Notes: generated by a model from the sequence alone, not told the origin. Counted from the stretch's first letter, positions 51,851 through 62,759 are shown. The stretch is 64,000 bases of DNA from Aquimarina latercula DSM 2041 (GCF_000430645.1 NZ_KE387186.1:1-64000), one strand, 5' to 3'. Program-made: numbers and translations.

Positions 51851-54463
51851 TTATTTAATATCCTCTACTACATTATTAATTAAAGTTCTTATATGGTCTT
51901 TATGTGCTTTAGATAGTTTGTCTCCAGTACCGTTAGAAACCATCGACCTGATTCGTTTTAGATTATATAATGCCATTGATTTCGATGCATAAGTGTATTT
52001 AGGACCTCTAGCATTATTCATCGAAATAACTTGGATGAGCCTTTTGGTATATTCTAATTGTAAATTCTGTCTAAAAGTATTTACAGAACTTGCAGCATCT
52101 GCTTGAAAAATAGCATTATTTAGATCTGTCATAAACTCTGATAATTTATATTCATTACCATATAATTCAGAATCGGTAATTCTTTGTAAAGTATTAGGGT
52201 GTAAAATATGATCTAGTACTCTTTTTTGAAACCCAAGTGTAAGATCATGAATTTTAGGATCTTCTGGACCTCCAAAGAAGTTGTATCCTCTTCGTTGCAT
52301 AGCAATATAATTATAAAGATCATTTGGAGTCTTATATGCATCTGGTGCAAACACATACTTTTTTAAAGCATTCATTGCTCTTTTTTGATCTTCATAACTA
52401 ACGGGTGTAAAAGGTTTGGCATTTGCATCTTGCCCTACCATACTTCTATCAACATATACACCACCAATGAATCTTGAAATAACATTTCCTGCTTTAGCAT
52501 ATTGACCGCTCAGGATGTAATAAGCTTGTCTCAGTTCTTGATAAGACTCTCCTTTTTTACTAAATTTCAGTTTGATTTCGCCCATCATATTATTCACTAA
52601 TTCCATTCTGTTGATAGAATATTTTATTTGATCATTAGACATATCACCAATCATTACTCTTGGATCTATTGCCTTTCCTGGAGAGCGCATATCATCTGCA
52701 TCATTCCCGAAAATTAGTTCAGGTTTCGTAGATTGACTAGCGATTTTTTCCAGCTCTTTATCCGAGCTTACTGGAGTATATCCATATTGTATAGCCCATT
52801 TATCATAAGGTCCAACTGTCGTAGAAAAATATTGTCCTTGATTTGATTTATCATTTGTGACATTAATTGCAGTATAATCCATAACAGATCCTGTAAGACA
52901 TTTGTCTTTAATAAATTCCGGATTATTTAATTCTTCTGGAGAGAACAACTGACTTGCTTTCATGTTATGATTTAATCCTAAAGTATGACCAACTTCGTGC
53001 ATTACTAATTCCTTCATAGCTTCCATTTTCATACCTTCCATTTCATTGTCATTTGCTCCATAAGCAATAAGAGCAGCTTGACCAAATAAAGAGTTTTCCT
53101 GCATGATATGACCATATGAGCAATATGTATGTTTATCCTTGATAATAGTTGGATAATTATTATCCTCATCTTGATCGCTTACAGCTAGGTTAAACAATCG
53201 ATCATATTTTACACGAGTTGTATGATATACATACTCTAGCATAATATCTGCACCTAAAATTTCACCTGTTCTTGGATTCACAAAACTTGGTCCATATCCA
53301 CCAAAAGGAGGTATTGGAGAAGATGTCCATCTCAGTACATTATATCTAATATCTCCAGCATCCCATGTTGCATCATCAGGTTGTAATTTTACAACCATTG
53401 CATTTTTAAAACCTGCCTTTTCAAAAGCTTTGTTCCATTCTAAAACAGCTTCTTTAATGGTTTCTCTAAATTCTACTGGTGTAGAGTTTTCCATCCACCA
53501 AACAATTGGCTGCACTGGTTCGGAAATTGCTAAACTTGGATCTTTTTTAACTAAATTCCAACGATGTACTAAATCTCTATAAGGTGTTGGACTTGCAGAA
53601 GTCATATCAGTCACCTGAGTTAAGAAATAACCAATTCTAGGATCATCAAATCTTGGCTTATAATCATTTTCTGGCATTGCAATAAGACTGTGCTCGACCT
53701 TAATTGTCACATTTCTACCATCCGTAACGGCTCTAGAGCCTCCATTAAGTATGTTTGATTTAGAATATACATAATGACTGTTTACGTTCAGATTTTCTGG
53801 ATAATTTTTGATCATCTTAATTTTAGTTTTCTCTTTACTAAGAGAACCTAGCTTAAAAGCAAAAGGTGATTGCCCAGGGAAATTCGGCATTTTTATTTGT
53901 TCAAAAGTCTCTTTAAGAAATAGATCGTCTGATTTTATTAGATACAATCCTTTTTCTTCGTCCAAAGCTTCGATTTTTAAACTTGCCATAATTCCTTCGC
54001 TAATATTTGCATTAGCTGATTTTGATAAAGCACTGTTTTCGTCAAAATAATAAGAAGCATTTTGAGTGATAAACTCAATTTTATTATAATGTTTTTCGAT
54101 TTTAAAAACTTTATTATCCATGTATGAACCTCTAAAAGCACCCGCTTCTAGTACGCCATCAGAAATTTGACTGAAATAAATAAACTCTTTTCCAATTTGA
54201 TCTTTTTTAATCACCATTTTGGTAGTTCCATCAATAGTGTCTCTATAGATCGTAAACAATCCTTCTATCTTTTTACTTTTCTTGGTGAGCTCTTCAATCG
54301 ATTTTTCTTTGGAATCTTTCTTAGCAGTATCTACTTGCTCCGTTTTCCCTTTTTTTGATTTTTTCTTTTTCTTACGTTGTGCTTCCATGTTTTGGGTCCC
54401 TAATCCCAAAAAAAATGCAAATGATAAGAGTAATAATTTGTTTTTTGATGATGTAATTTTCAT
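51851..54463 (-). CDS. Large exported zinc metalloprotease (DUF5117/DUF5118 type)
   Basis: 870 residues with a signal peptide (about 1-28) followed by a strongly basic stretch (RKKKKKSKKGK). The N-terminal half has the beta-rich DUF5118/DUF5117-like region (IYRDTIDGTTKMVIKKDQIGKEFIYFSQ, DPRIGYFLTQVTDM, WWMENSTPVEFRETIKEAVLEWNKAFEKAGF). The catalytic site is ELVMHEVGHTLGLNHNMKAS (HExxHxxGxxH) with SVMDYTAIN as Met-turn. This is the common Bacteroidota zinc-dependent metalloprotease of unknown substrate. Monocistronic with its own terminator. Confidence 0.9.
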   Translation of the reverse strand: MKITSSKNKLLLLSFAFFLGLGTQNMEAQRKKKKKSKKGKTEQVDTAKKDSKEKSIEELTKKSKKIEGLFTIYRDTIDGTTKMVIKKDQIGKEFIYFSQISDGVLEAGAFRGSYMDNKVFKIEKHYNKIEFITQNASYYFDENSALSKSANANISEGIMASLKIEALDEEKGLYLIKSDDLFLKETFEQIKMPNFPGQSPFAFKLGSLSKEKTKIKMIKNYPENLNVNSHYVYSKSNILNGGSRAVTDGRNVTIKVEHSLIAMPENDYKPRFDDPRIGYFLTQVTDMTSASPTPYRDLVHRWNLVKKDPSLAISEPVQPIVWWMENSTPVEFRETIKEAVLEWNKAFEKAGFKNAMVVKLQPDDATWDAGDIRYNVLRWTSSPIPPFGGYGPSFVNPRTGEILGADIMLEYVYHTTRVKYDRLFNLAVSDQDEDNNYPTIIKDKHTYCSYGHIMQENSLFGQAALIAYGANDNEMEGMKMEAMKELVMHEVGHTLGLNHNMKASQLFSPEELNNPEFIKDKCLTGSVMDYTAINVTNDKSNQGQYFSTTVGPYDKWAIQYGYTPVSSDKELEKIASQSTKPELIFGNDADDMRSPGKAIDPRVMIGDMSNDQIKYSINRMELVNNMMGEIKLKFSKKGESYQELRQAYYILSGQYAKAGNVISRFIGGVYVDRSMVGQDANAKPFTPVSYEDQKRAMNALKKYVFAPDAYKTPNDLYNYIAMQRRGYNFFGGPEDPKIHDLTLGFQKRVLDHILHPNTLQRITDSELYGNEYKLSEFMTDLNNAIFQADAASSVNTFRQNLQLEYTKRLIQVISMNNARGPKYTYASKSMALYNLKRIRSMVSNGTGDKLSKAHKDHIRTLINNVVEDIK

Positions 54464-54736
54464 TTTAAAATGTATTTGTTTTCAATAATTTTGGAAGATA
54501 TAATTTTCCAGATATAGTTAGAAAATCTTTAACAATAGTGTTAACACTTTCTTAAGTACTATATTGACCAATGGAATGTCCTTTTGTTACAGGAATTGAA
54601 AAATAATAAACGTAAATTTGAACTATAAATAATAAAACGATAGTTAGAGTTATTGAAATTATATAATTCTAAAAAAATATCGGTTTTTGATGCGTATTTC
54701 GTAAATTAGCACCTATTAAAACACTTTTTATTGTCA

Positions 54737-57700
54737 ATGGAACAAATTGCACCCTATAAGCCCAAGAATAAAGTTAGAATTGTAACTGCAGCATCATTAT
54801 TTGATGGTCATGACGCGGCGATAAATATTATGCGTCGTATTATTCAGTCAACCGGAGTCGAAGTCATACATTTAGGACATGATAGAAGTGTTGAGGAAGT
54901 AGTGAATTGTGCAATTCAGGAAGATGCCAATGCTATTGCAATGACCTCTTATCAAGGAGGACATAATGAATACTTTAAGTATATGTATGATTTACTTAAA
55001 GAAAAAGGAGCTTCACACATTAAAATATTTGGAGGAGGAGGTGGAGTGATCTTACCCGAGGAGATTAGTGAGTTAATGGACTATGGAATTACTAGGATTT
55101 ATTCTCCTGATGATGGAAGAGAATTAGGATTGCAAGGAATGATTAATGATCTAGTGCAACAATCTGATTATCCTATTGGAGATAATTTAAATGGAGAAGG
55201 AGCTCATTTAGCAGATAAAGAAATTGGTGCGATCGCTCGTGTAATTTCTTCGGCAGAAAACTTTCCAGAAGTAGCAAAGGACACATTAGATCAAATACAC
55301 GAAAAAAATAAAACATCAAAAACACCTGTTCTGGGTATTACTGGAACTGGTGGAGCTGGTAAATCCTCTCTTGTAGATGAATTGGTTCGACGTTTCTTAA
55401 TTGATTTTCCGAATAAAACAATTGGATTAATTTCTGTAGATCCATCTAAGCGTAAAACTGGTGGAGCTTTGTTAGGAGATCGTATTCGTATGAATGCTAT
55501 AAATTCGCCTAGAGTGTATATGCGTTCATTAGCAACAAGACAATCTAATTTAGCATTATCAAAATATGTGGCAGAAGCTATCGAAGTTTTGAAAGCAGCA
55601 GAATTTGATCTTATCATCTTAGAAACTTCAGGTATAGGACAATCAGATACAGAAATTCTAGAGCATAGTGATACTTCATTATACGTTATGACTCCAGAGT
55701 TTGGAGCCGCTACTCAGTTGGAAAAAATAGATATGCTGGATTTTGCGGATTTAGTTGCTATTAATAAATTTGATAAAAGAGGTTCGCTTGATGCTTTAAG
55801 AGATGTAAAAAAACAGTATATGCGTAATCATCAACTATGGGATACTCCACAAGATGATTTGCCAGTATACGGAACTATAGCTTCGCAGTTTAATGATCCG
55901 GGAATGAATACGCTTTATAAAGCCATTATGGATAAGGTGGTGGAGAAAACAGGCGCAGATTTAAAATCAGATTTTCATATTTCTAAGGAAATGTCTGAAA
56001 AGATATTCGTAATTCCTCCAAGTAGAACGAGATATTTATCTGAGATCTCTGAAAATAATAGGGCATATGATAAAACGGCTAGTACCCAGGTAGATGTAGC
56101 TCAGAAATTATATGGAATCTATAAAACGATATGCAGTGTAGCTAATCTAGATTTTTTAGGTTTATCTAAAAATGGTGTTGAGGAAGAACAACTTAGAAAA
56201 GTAAAGAATGATGAAAATGAAGATTTCTTAAAACTTTTATTAGCAGAATTTGACCGAGTGAAATTAAATCTAGATCCTCATAATTGGGAAACGATAATCG
56301 GTTGGGCGGCAAAAGTTCAGAAGTATAAAGATCCAATTTACTCTTTTAAGGTTAGGGATAAAGAGATTAAAATAGAAACACATACCGAGTCTTTATCACA
56401 TAGTCAAATTCCTAAAGTAGCTTTGCCTAAGTACCAAGCTTGGGGAGATATCTTAAAATGGTGTCTACAAGAGAATGTTCCTGGAGAGTTTCCTTTTGCC
56501 TCCGGGTTGTATCCTTTTAAACGTACAGGAGAAGATCCTACACGTATGTTTGCAGGAGAAGGTGGTCCAGAAAGAACGAATAGACGTTTTCATTATGTTA
56601 GTTTAGGGATGCCGGCAAAACGTTTATCTACTGCTTTTGATTCTGTAACATTATATGGAAATGATCCAGATCATAGACCTGATATTTATGGTAAAATTGG
56701 GAATGCTGGAGTTTCTATTTGTTGTCTTGATGATGCTAAAAAACTATACTCTGGTTTTGATCTTACTCATGCAATGACATCTGTTAGTATGACTATTAAT
56801 GGTCCTGCACCAATGTTATTGGGCTTTTTTATGAATGCCGCGATCGATCAAAACTGCGAGAAGTATATCAAAGAAAATAATCTTGAAGCTGAGGTTGAGG
56901 CTAAAATAAAGAAAATTTATAAAGAAAAAGGAGTTGAGCGTCCTGCGTATCAAGGAGATCTTCCAGAAGGAAATGATGGATTAGGATTAATGTTGCTTGG
57001 TGTAACAGGAGATCAAGTACTGCCGATAGATATATATGCAGAGATCAAGGCTACCACACTTAATACAGTGCGTGGAACTGTGCAAGCCGATATTCTTAAA
57101 GAAGATCAGGCTCAGAATACTTGTATATTCTCAACAGAATTCGCTCTACGATTAATGGGAGATGTGCAAGAATATTTTATAGAAAAGCAAGTTCGTAATT
57201 TTTATTCAGTTTCGATTTCTGGATATCATATTGCAGAAGCAGGAGCCAATCCAATTACACAATTGGCATTGACACTGGCTAATGGATTTACATATGTAGA
57301 ATATTATTTAAGTAGAGGAATGGATATTAATAAGTTTGGACCAAACTTATCTTTTTTCTTCTCTAATGGTATCGATCCAGAATACGCTGTAATTGGTAGA
57401 GTAGCTCGTAAAATTTGGGCAAAAGCCTTAAAAAACAAATATGGCGCTAATGCTAGAGCGCAGATGCTTAAGTATCATATTCAAACATCTGGGCGTTCAT
57501 TACATGCTCAGGAAATAGACTTTAATGATATTCGTACCACGTTGCAAGCATTGTATGCGATCTATGACAATTGTAATTCATTACATACTAATGCTTATGA
57601 TGAAGCTATTACTACACCAACCGAAGAATCTGTAAGGCGTGCTATGGCAATACAGTTGATTATTAATAAAGAGTTAGGGCTAGCTAAAAATGAAAACCCA

Positions 57701-58171
57701 ATTCAGGGATCTTTTATTATCGAAGAATTAACCGATTTGGTAGAAGAGGCTGTACTTACAGAATTTGATAGAATTACAGAGCGTGGAGGTGTATTAGGAG
57801 CTATGGAGACCATGTATCAACGTAGTAAAATACAAGAAGAAAGTTTGTATTATGAAACACTTAAACATACAGGTGAATTTCCTATTATAGGTGTAAATAC
57901 TTTCTTAAGTTCTAAAGGATCTCCAACGGTAACTCCAGGAGAAGTAATTCGTGCTACAGAAGAAGAGAAGCAATATCAGATTACTATGTTAAATGAATTG
58001 CAGAAAGGAAATACAAATGAAACTTCTGAATTATTAAAAGATTTACAGCAAAAAGCGGTTACTAACCAGAACATTTTTGAAGCATTAATGGAAGTGTGTA
58101 AGAAATGTTCTTTAGGTCAAATTACTTCTTCATTATTTGAAGTAGGTGGGCAATATCGAAGGAATATGTAA
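54737..58171 (+). CDS. icmF: Fused isobutyryl-CoA-mutase-type acyl-CoA mutase (IcmF)
   Basis: About 1144 residues from ATG at 54737; a TTG two codons upstream is in frame. Domain order: B12-binding domain (1-140) with LFDGHDAA (His25 as lower cobalt ligand) and FGGGGGVI; MeaB-like G-protein chaperone (195-450) with Walker A GITGTGGAGKSS; mutase barrel (about 540 to end) with FPFASGLYPFKRTGEDPTRMFAGEGGPERTNRRFHYVS. This order defines IcmF fusions, which rearrange isobutyryl-CoA and n-butyryl-CoA (some act on pivalyl-CoA) with adenosylcobalamin. Substrate residues were not checked, so methylmalonyl-CoA activity is not strictly excluded. Ends at a strong terminator. Confidence 0.93.
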   Translation: MEQIAPYKPKNKVRIVTAASLFDGHDAAINIMRRIIQSTGVEVIHLGHDRSVEEVVNCAIQEDANAIAMTSYQGGHNEYFKYMYDLLKEKGASHIKIFGGGGGVILPEEISELMDYGITRIYSPDDGRELGLQGMINDLVQQSDYPIGDNLNGEGAHLADKEIGAIARVISSAENFPEVAKDTLDQIHEKNKTSKTPVLGITGTGGAGKSSLVDELVRRFLIDFPNKTIGLISVDPSKRKTGGALLGDRIRMNAINSPRVYMRSLATRQSNLALSKYVAEAIEVLKAAEFDLIILETSGIGQSDTEILEHSDTSLYVMTPEFGAATQLEKIDMLDFADLVAINKFDKRGSLDALRDVKKQYMRNHQLWDTPQDDLPVYGTIASQFNDPGMNTLYKAIMDKVVEKTGADLKSDFHISKEMSEKIFVIPPSRTRYLSEISENNRAYDKTASTQVDVAQKLYGIYKTICSVANLDFLGLSKNGVEEEQLRKVKNDENEDFLKLLLAEFDRVKLNLDPHNWETIIGWAAKVQKYKDPIYSFKVRDKEIKIETHTESLSHSQIPKVALPKYQAWGDILKWCLQENVPGEFPFASGLYPFKRTGEDPTRMFAGEGGPERTNRRFHYVSLGMPAKRLSTAFDSVTLYGNDPDHRPDIYGKIGNAGVSICCLDDAKKLYSGFDLTHAMTSVSMTINGPAPMLLGFFMNAAIDQNCEKYIKENNLEAEVEAKIKKIYKEKGVERPAYQGDLPEGNDGLGLMLLGVTGDQVLPIDIYAEIKATTLNTVRGTVQADILKEDQAQNTCIFSTEFALRLMGDVQEYFIEKQVRNFYSVSISGYHIAEAGANPITQLALTLANGFTYVEYYLSRGMDINKFGPNLSFFFSNGIDPEYAVIGRVARKIWAKALKNKYGANARAQMLKYHIQTSGRSLHAQEIDFNDIRTTLQALYAIYDNCNSLHTNAYDEAITTPTEESVRRAMAIQLIINKELGLAKNENPIQGSFIIEELTDLVEEAVLTEFDRITERGGVLGAMETMYQRSKIQEESLYYETLKHTGEFPIIGVNTFLSSKGSPTVTPGEVIRATEEEKQYQITMLNELQKGNTNETSELLKDLQQKAVTNQNIFEALMEVCKKCSLGQITSSLFEVGGQYRRNM

Positions 58172-58214
58172 TTGAAATATTTTTTTCAATTTTAATACTA
58201 TCAAAAACTTATAG

Positions 58215-58240
58215 AATCCCGCTTTGACGCGGGATTTTTC
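58215..58240 (+). terminator. Terminator after the IcmF gene
   Basis: AATCCCGC (58215-58222) pairs with GCGGGATT (58229-58236) around a 6-base loop and is followed by a T-rich run. Confidence 0.85.
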
Positions 58241-58282
58241 TTTTCTGTTAGTTTTTCTATCTTTAGAGAAACACAACTCATC

Positions 58283-59614
58283 ATGAAAAGAATACTCATA
58301 ATATTATTCCTTGTTTGCTGTAGCGCTTTTGGACAGCAAAAATCATTAAAAGCTTTAGTCGGTGGAACATTAATCGACGGCTTTGGTGCTTCTCCCATAA
58401 AAAATAGTGTAATAATCATAGAGAATGATAAAATCAAAGCTATTGGTACAATAGAAACCTTAAAAGTGCCTGCAAATGCAGAAGTAATTTCTACAGAAGG
58501 AATGTCGGTGTTGCCGGGACTTTGGGATATGCATGTGCATACAATGATTAATGGTCATGCCGATTATTCTTATTGGGATAAAACGTATCCACCATTATTA
58601 GAGGATGTTATCATGCCTTCTTCAGCAGAACAATTATTAATGGCAGGAGTTACCTGTGCTAGAGATCTTGGAGGCCCGCTGAAAGAAAGTATTTCTGTAA
58701 GAGATCGAATTAATAAAGGAGAAATTCCGGGAGCTACTTTGTATGTTTCAGGGCCATTTATCCAGAAAAAACCCTATCCTGGAACCGAAGCATTTCGTTG
58801 GGGAATTAATGGAGCAGAGGATGCTAAAAAGAAAATTAAAAAATTGGCAGATGCAGGTGTGGACTGTGTAAAATTAATCGATCAAGATCAAATGACTACT
58901 ACAGAATTAAAAGCTGTAGTTGATACGGCTCATAAGTACAATTTAAAAGTAGTTGCTCATGGACATAGACCACAAGAAATAAGAGCAGGACTTACCGCTA
59001 ATGTGGATTGTTTTGAACATACAGGTTTATCATCTGCTCCTAGATATCCGGATGATGTAATGGATGCGATTAAAGAGCGCACTGCTCAAATGAATCTTGG
59101 ACCACTATTTTGGTGTCCAACGGTAGAAGGATTATACAATTATGAATATGTAAGGGATAACGGAGAGCATTTAGATAATGATTCTTGGCATAGAGGGCTT
59201 CATGATACTATAATTACAGATATAAAAAATAGTTTTGCGCATAAAGATCGTTTACCATATTTTCAGTTAACACCTTTACGTAAACCAACATTAGAAACGA
59301 AGATTAAACAATTAATGGATGCAGGAGTAGTATTAATGATTGGGACTGATAGTGGTATCCCAATGAAATTTCACAGTCAATCTACTTGGAATGAATTAGA
59401 TGTGTGGGTAAATGAGTTTGGGATAGATCCTATGTATGCAATAAAAGCAGCTACGTATTGGCCATCAGTTTGGATGGGAGTTTCTGATAAAGTAGGTACT
59501 ATTACAGAAGGTAAGTTTGCTGATATTATAGCAGTAAAAGGAGATGTTTTAAGACATGTAAACTTATTGCAAGATGTTGATATGGTGATTAAACACGGTA
59601 AAAGATATAAATAA
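58283..59614 (+). CDS. Exported amidohydrolase family protein
   Basis: 443 residues with a signal peptide (MKRILIILFLVCCSAFGQQ). Metal-site motifs of the amidohydrolase/imidazolonepropionase-like group: LPGLWDMHVHTM (HxH), VKLIDQDQ at the carbamylated-Lys position, VVAHGHRP and FEHTG, and the catalytic Asp in MIGTDSGIP. The C-terminal end GTITEGKFADIIAVKGDVL is typical. It probably hydrolyses a peptide- or amide-like compound outside the cytoplasm; the substrate is unknown. It is transcribed separately after the IcmF terminator. Confidence 0.88.
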   Translation: MKRILIILFLVCCSAFGQQKSLKALVGGTLIDGFGASPIKNSVIIIENDKIKAIGTIETLKVPANAEVISTEGMSVLPGLWDMHVHTMINGHADYSYWDKTYPPLLEDVIMPSSAEQLLMAGVTCARDLGGPLKESISVRDRINKGEIPGATLYVSGPFIQKKPYPGTEAFRWGINGAEDAKKKIKKLADAGVDCVKLIDQDQMTTTELKAVVDTAHKYNLKVVAHGHRPQEIRAGLTANVDCFEHTGLSSAPRYPDDVMDAIKERTAQMNLGPLFWCPTVEGLYNYEYVRDNGEHLDNDSWHRGLHDTIITDIKNSFAHKDRLPYFQLTPLRKPTLETKIKQLMDAGVVLMIGTDSGIPMKFHSQSTWNELDVWVNEFGIDPMYAIKAATYWPSVWMGVSDKVGTITEGKFADIIAVKGDVLRHVNLLQDVDMVIKHGKRYK

Positions 59615-59689
59615 GATTAATAATGAAAATAGTAAACTATAGGTTGCGGCAAGATTTTTGATTATAGATGTAGCATCAAAAAACATCTT

Positions 59690-60889
59690 ATGAACTTTTA
59701 CAAATACCGTGTAATACTCTTATTTACTCTTCTTGTTCATTCTTTTGGAGCATCTCAGACAAAACAAATTATTATTGTTGATGAGCTTACTAATATGCCA
59801 ATAGAAGGAGTTCATTTGTTATATGCTAATCTAGAAGAAGGAAGTTATACAAATGCTGATGGTGCTGCAAATATTATCGTTAGAGAAGAGATATTAACGA
59901 TCTCCCATCTTAATTATCAAGATGTAACTATAACACCAAAAGAAATAACATTGTTAAATACTATTTCTTTAAAACCCGATGATGTTCAGCTAGATGAGGT
60001 AATTGTTAACTCTTTTGATTTAAGAAAAGCGTTGCAATATGTATTGGATAATTATTATAACCTATACGTGGATTATCCAACAGAAAAAGAATGTTCTTTT
60101 AAGGAAACCCTATTAGTGGATGATAAAATACATCGTCTAATCCTTTCGGATCTTAAAATCTGGACAAAAGATGCAGGTTTTAATAATAGAAAACTAGAGA
60201 GAAACATAAAACTTAAATTAGGTACTGTTAGTCAAAGCAAGAACGTTCCTATGGATTTTGATATTAATGATAAAGGCGAATCTAATCCAGAATCTAGTGG
60301 ACATATTATCACTAAAAGTCTATTACTTAATACATACTTAGATGTAGCTATAGCTGGATTTTTGAAATATTCAGGAATGATAGAAGAAACGGTAGAAGTA
60401 TCTTCATCTGATGTTATAATAGTTTCCTTTACAACGGACTGGAAGAACGTTAATGAAATAGCTAACCGAACAAAAGGCAGGTTTGTTTTTGATAAAAAAA
60501 CGCAAGCAGTTATCGAGTTTGTTAAGGAGATTGAATTACGTAATGATATAAAGAAAAAGACTTCTACTTTTTCTAATAGAGAATATGAGTATGAAAGTAA
60601 AAGTCAGGTTATCTCGTATAATTTTGCTAAGAAAGTTGATAAAAAATATAGTCTAAGTAAATTTAGTATAGAAGCTAATGTGACTTTATCTTATGATAAC
60701 AAAAACTATAATACTAAATTTAAAAATGATCTTTTTGTTCTAAAAGAATCCAAAAAAAGGAGGTTTGGAAATACTGGGGTAGTGGATTTAGAACAACCGA
60801 TTTACAAAATGTTGCCGTCTAACGTGATTAATTCTAATGCTATTGTATTAACAACAGAAGAAAAAGAGTTTTTAGAATCTAAAGATTGA
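59690..60889 (+). CDS. Secreted carboxypeptidase-regulatory-like domain protein
   Basis: 399 residues, signal peptide to about residue 23 (SFGASQ). Residues about 25-105 are a CarboxypepD_reg-like beta-sandwich (IIIVDELTNMPIEGVHLLYANLEEGSYTNADGAANI, LTISHLNYQDV), followed by LDEVIVNSFDLRKALQYVLDNYYNLYVDYP and a long beta-rich region. The arrangement is seen in many Bacteroidota surface proteins of unknown role. It is not followed by a TonB-dependent receptor, so it is not simply an N-terminal part of one. Confidence 0.75.
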   Translation: MNFYKYRVILLFTLLVHSFGASQTKQIIIVDELTNMPIEGVHLLYANLEEGSYTNADGAANIIVREEILTISHLNYQDVTITPKEITLLNTISLKPDDVQLDEVIVNSFDLRKALQYVLDNYYNLYVDYPTEKECSFKETLLVDDKIHRLILSDLKIWTKDAGFNNRKLERNIKLKLGTVSQSKNVPMDFDINDKGESNPESSGHIITKSLLLNTYLDVAIAGFLKYSGMIEETVEVSSSDVIIVSFTTDWKNVNEIANRTKGRFVFDKKTQAVIEFVKEIELRNDIKKKTSTFSNREYEYESKSQVISYNFAKKVDKKYSLSKFSIEANVTLSYDNKNYNTKFKNDLFVLKESKKRRFGNTGVVDLEQPIYKMLPSNVINSNAIVLTTEEKEFLESKD

Positions 60890-61083
60890 TCTGATTGTGT
60901 TTTTTTAGCAATAGTTTTCTATAAAGCTGATTAGTAATAAAATATAAAACTTTTTTAGGGAATAAATTTTATTTTTTTATCTTCATCTAACTATATAAAC
61001 CAGTAAATTATTTGCTTTATTTTCGATCAATTGGGAGGAAATAACCTTCAAAAGGTAAGTAATTGATTCAAAAGATATAAGTA

Positions 61084-62259
61084 ATGTTAAGATATATCAT
61101 ATTATTGAGTATTTGTGTAAATACTTTTGCTCAAACCTATGAAACAGGAAAACTCATAGATTCTATTCTTGTCTCTGATAAAAGTAAAGAGACATTTGCG
61201 ATGTATCTTCCTAGTGCTTTTGATGCCAATGTAACATCACCAATTGTTTTTATTTTTGATCCAGGAGCAGAAGGTAAAAGAGGAATACAACAGTTTATTA
61301 AAGCTTCTGAAATTTATGGATATATATTAGTATGCTCCAATCACACTAAAAATGGACCGTACGATCGTAATTTTGATATTACCAATCGTTTGTTCGAATT
61401 TATGTTCGCTAATTTTAAGATTAAGCAAGATCAAATATATTTATCTGGCTTCTCTGGAGGATCTCGCTTAGCTTCGGCCATTGCAGTATTAACAAATCAA
61501 GTAGCTGGCGTTGTAGGATGTGGTGCAGGCTTTTCTTTAGAATCTTCTCATGTTCCCAGTACGCAGAGTTTTGCGTATGCCGGTGTTTGTGGTGATAGGG
61601 ATATGAATTATCAAGAAATGATTCGTGCAAAAGGATATTTACAAAAACTAAATTTTACAAACACATTAATAACCTATGATGGTCATCATAGTTGGACGCC
61701 TCCTGATCAAATTTTAAGAGCATTCGATTGGCTCGAAATTCAGGCACATCTTCAAGGTATTCGTAAAAAAGATGATTCAGAAATTTATAAGAATTATCAA
61801 AAAGTTTACAACACTGCATTAGAGGCGCAGGAAGAAGGAGATTTACTAATCGCTGTAGAAAATTATGAACGCGCTTTGACTACTTATAATTCGTTTTATA
61901 AATTGGATAGTATTGTGGATAAATTAAAAGTAATCCGCAAGAGTAAAGAATATAAGAATTTATTAAAATCTGTGTCTAAGGCATTTGATAAAGAAGTTAC
62001 TTTGACCAAGAAGTTTACTACACGTCTGTTTGAAGATTATAAAAAACCTGATAAAATTGATCTTTCTTGGTGGGAAAAAGAGTTGGGGAAATTAGAAAAG
62101 CTAGACGAAAAAGAAGATCCGCAAACAAAAAAAATGCTAGAAAGGTTGAGATTCCAGATTTTTGCTGTTGCACACTCTATGAATAATCCCAATCTATATC
62201 AATCTAATCAGAAACAGAAGGAACTTACTAAGAAAATAAGGAAGTTGATTTATCCATAA
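61084..62259 (+). CDS. Secreted alpha/beta-hydrolase-like protein with TPR tail
   Basis: 391 residues, signal peptide 1-16 (CVNTFAQ). The N-terminal domain resembles PHB-depolymerase/feruloyl-esterase hydrolases: PIVFIFDPGAEGKRG, the nucleophile elbow LSGFSGGSRLAS and catalytic His region YDGHHSWTPPDQI. Residues about 225 onwards are helical with a TPR-like unit (YNTALEAQEEGDLLIAVENYERALTTYN) and charged coiled-coil segments. The catalytic acid was not located with certainty. Monocistronic. Confidence 0.75.
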   Translation: MLRYIILLSICVNTFAQTYETGKLIDSILVSDKSKETFAMYLPSAFDANVTSPIVFIFDPGAEGKRGIQQFIKASEIYGYILVCSNHTKNGPYDRNFDITNRLFEFMFANFKIKQDQIYLSGFSGGSRLASAIAVLTNQVAGVVGCGAGFSLESSHVPSTQSFAYAGVCGDRDMNYQEMIRAKGYLQKLNFTNTLITYDGHHSWTPPDQILRAFDWLEIQAHLQGIRKKDDSEIYKNYQKVYNTALEAQEEGDLLIAVENYERALTTYNSFYKLDSIVDKLKVIRKSKEYKNLLKSVSKAFDKEVTLTKKFTTRLFEDYKKPDKIDLSWWEKELGKLEKLDEKEDPQTKKMLERLRFQIFAVAHSMNNPNLYQSNQKQKELTKKIRKLIYP

Positions 62260-62264
62260 ATTGA

Positions 62265-62648
62265 TTATAAGGACATCATCCAGTTACGCTGAAGTTTTTT
62301 GAACTTTTTTACCTCTTTGCGAAGTAGTCTAACAAAATCTTTACCATTACTTTCAGAATGTTCTAGTCGTTGACAATTTCGATAAAGTTTATTAGTTAAA
62401 TTCTCTAATAAACAAGCATGTTTTAAACGATCATTTTGGAAAACTTGATTTTCTGCCTTAAGAATTTCAGGAACTAAAGAATCAGAATCTTTTATAATAT
62501 CACCCGTAAAATAAATAAAAGGATTTTCATTTCCGTTTTTCTCTAACGCAGAAAAATCATGAACTAAATATTTAGAAACACTCTTTGATAGAATGAGTAT
62601 TTCCATAGCTTTTTTATATAATATTTTATTTTTAGGGCTCGAATTCAT
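62265..62648 (-). CDS. Helical hypothetical protein, 127 residues
   Basis: There is no signal peptide. It is all helical, with a basic C-terminal half (FVRLLRKEVKKFKKLQRNWMMSL). Conserved-looking segments include ILSKSVSKYLVHDFSAL and NPFIYFTGDIIKDSDSLVPEILKAE. I do not recognise a family. Its stop is 5 bp from that of the converging hydrolase gene, and its start faces the Lrp gene 111 bp away. Confidence 0.6.
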   Translation of the reverse strand: MNSSPKNKILYKKAMEILILSKSVSKYLVHDFSALEKNGNENPFIYFTGDIIKDSDSLVPEILKAENQVFQNDRLKHACLLENLTNKLYRNCQRLEHSESNGKDFVRLLRKEVKKFKKLQRNWMMSL

Positions 62649-62759
62649 GGTTAAGTCAAAATTAAGAGTATTTATAGGGATATTGCTTTTTACTTTAAGG
62701 TATAATGTTTAATTTGCTTTAGAAAATAATGTAAATTCTATTTTTTACTTAAAATTATA

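Noticed and set aside
54731..58171. Annotating the fused mutase as methylmalonyl-CoA mutase
   Set aside because: The order B12 domain, G-protein domain, mutase domain in one chain is that of IcmF; methylmalonyl-CoA mutase is normally encoded as separate large and small subunits with a separate MeaB.
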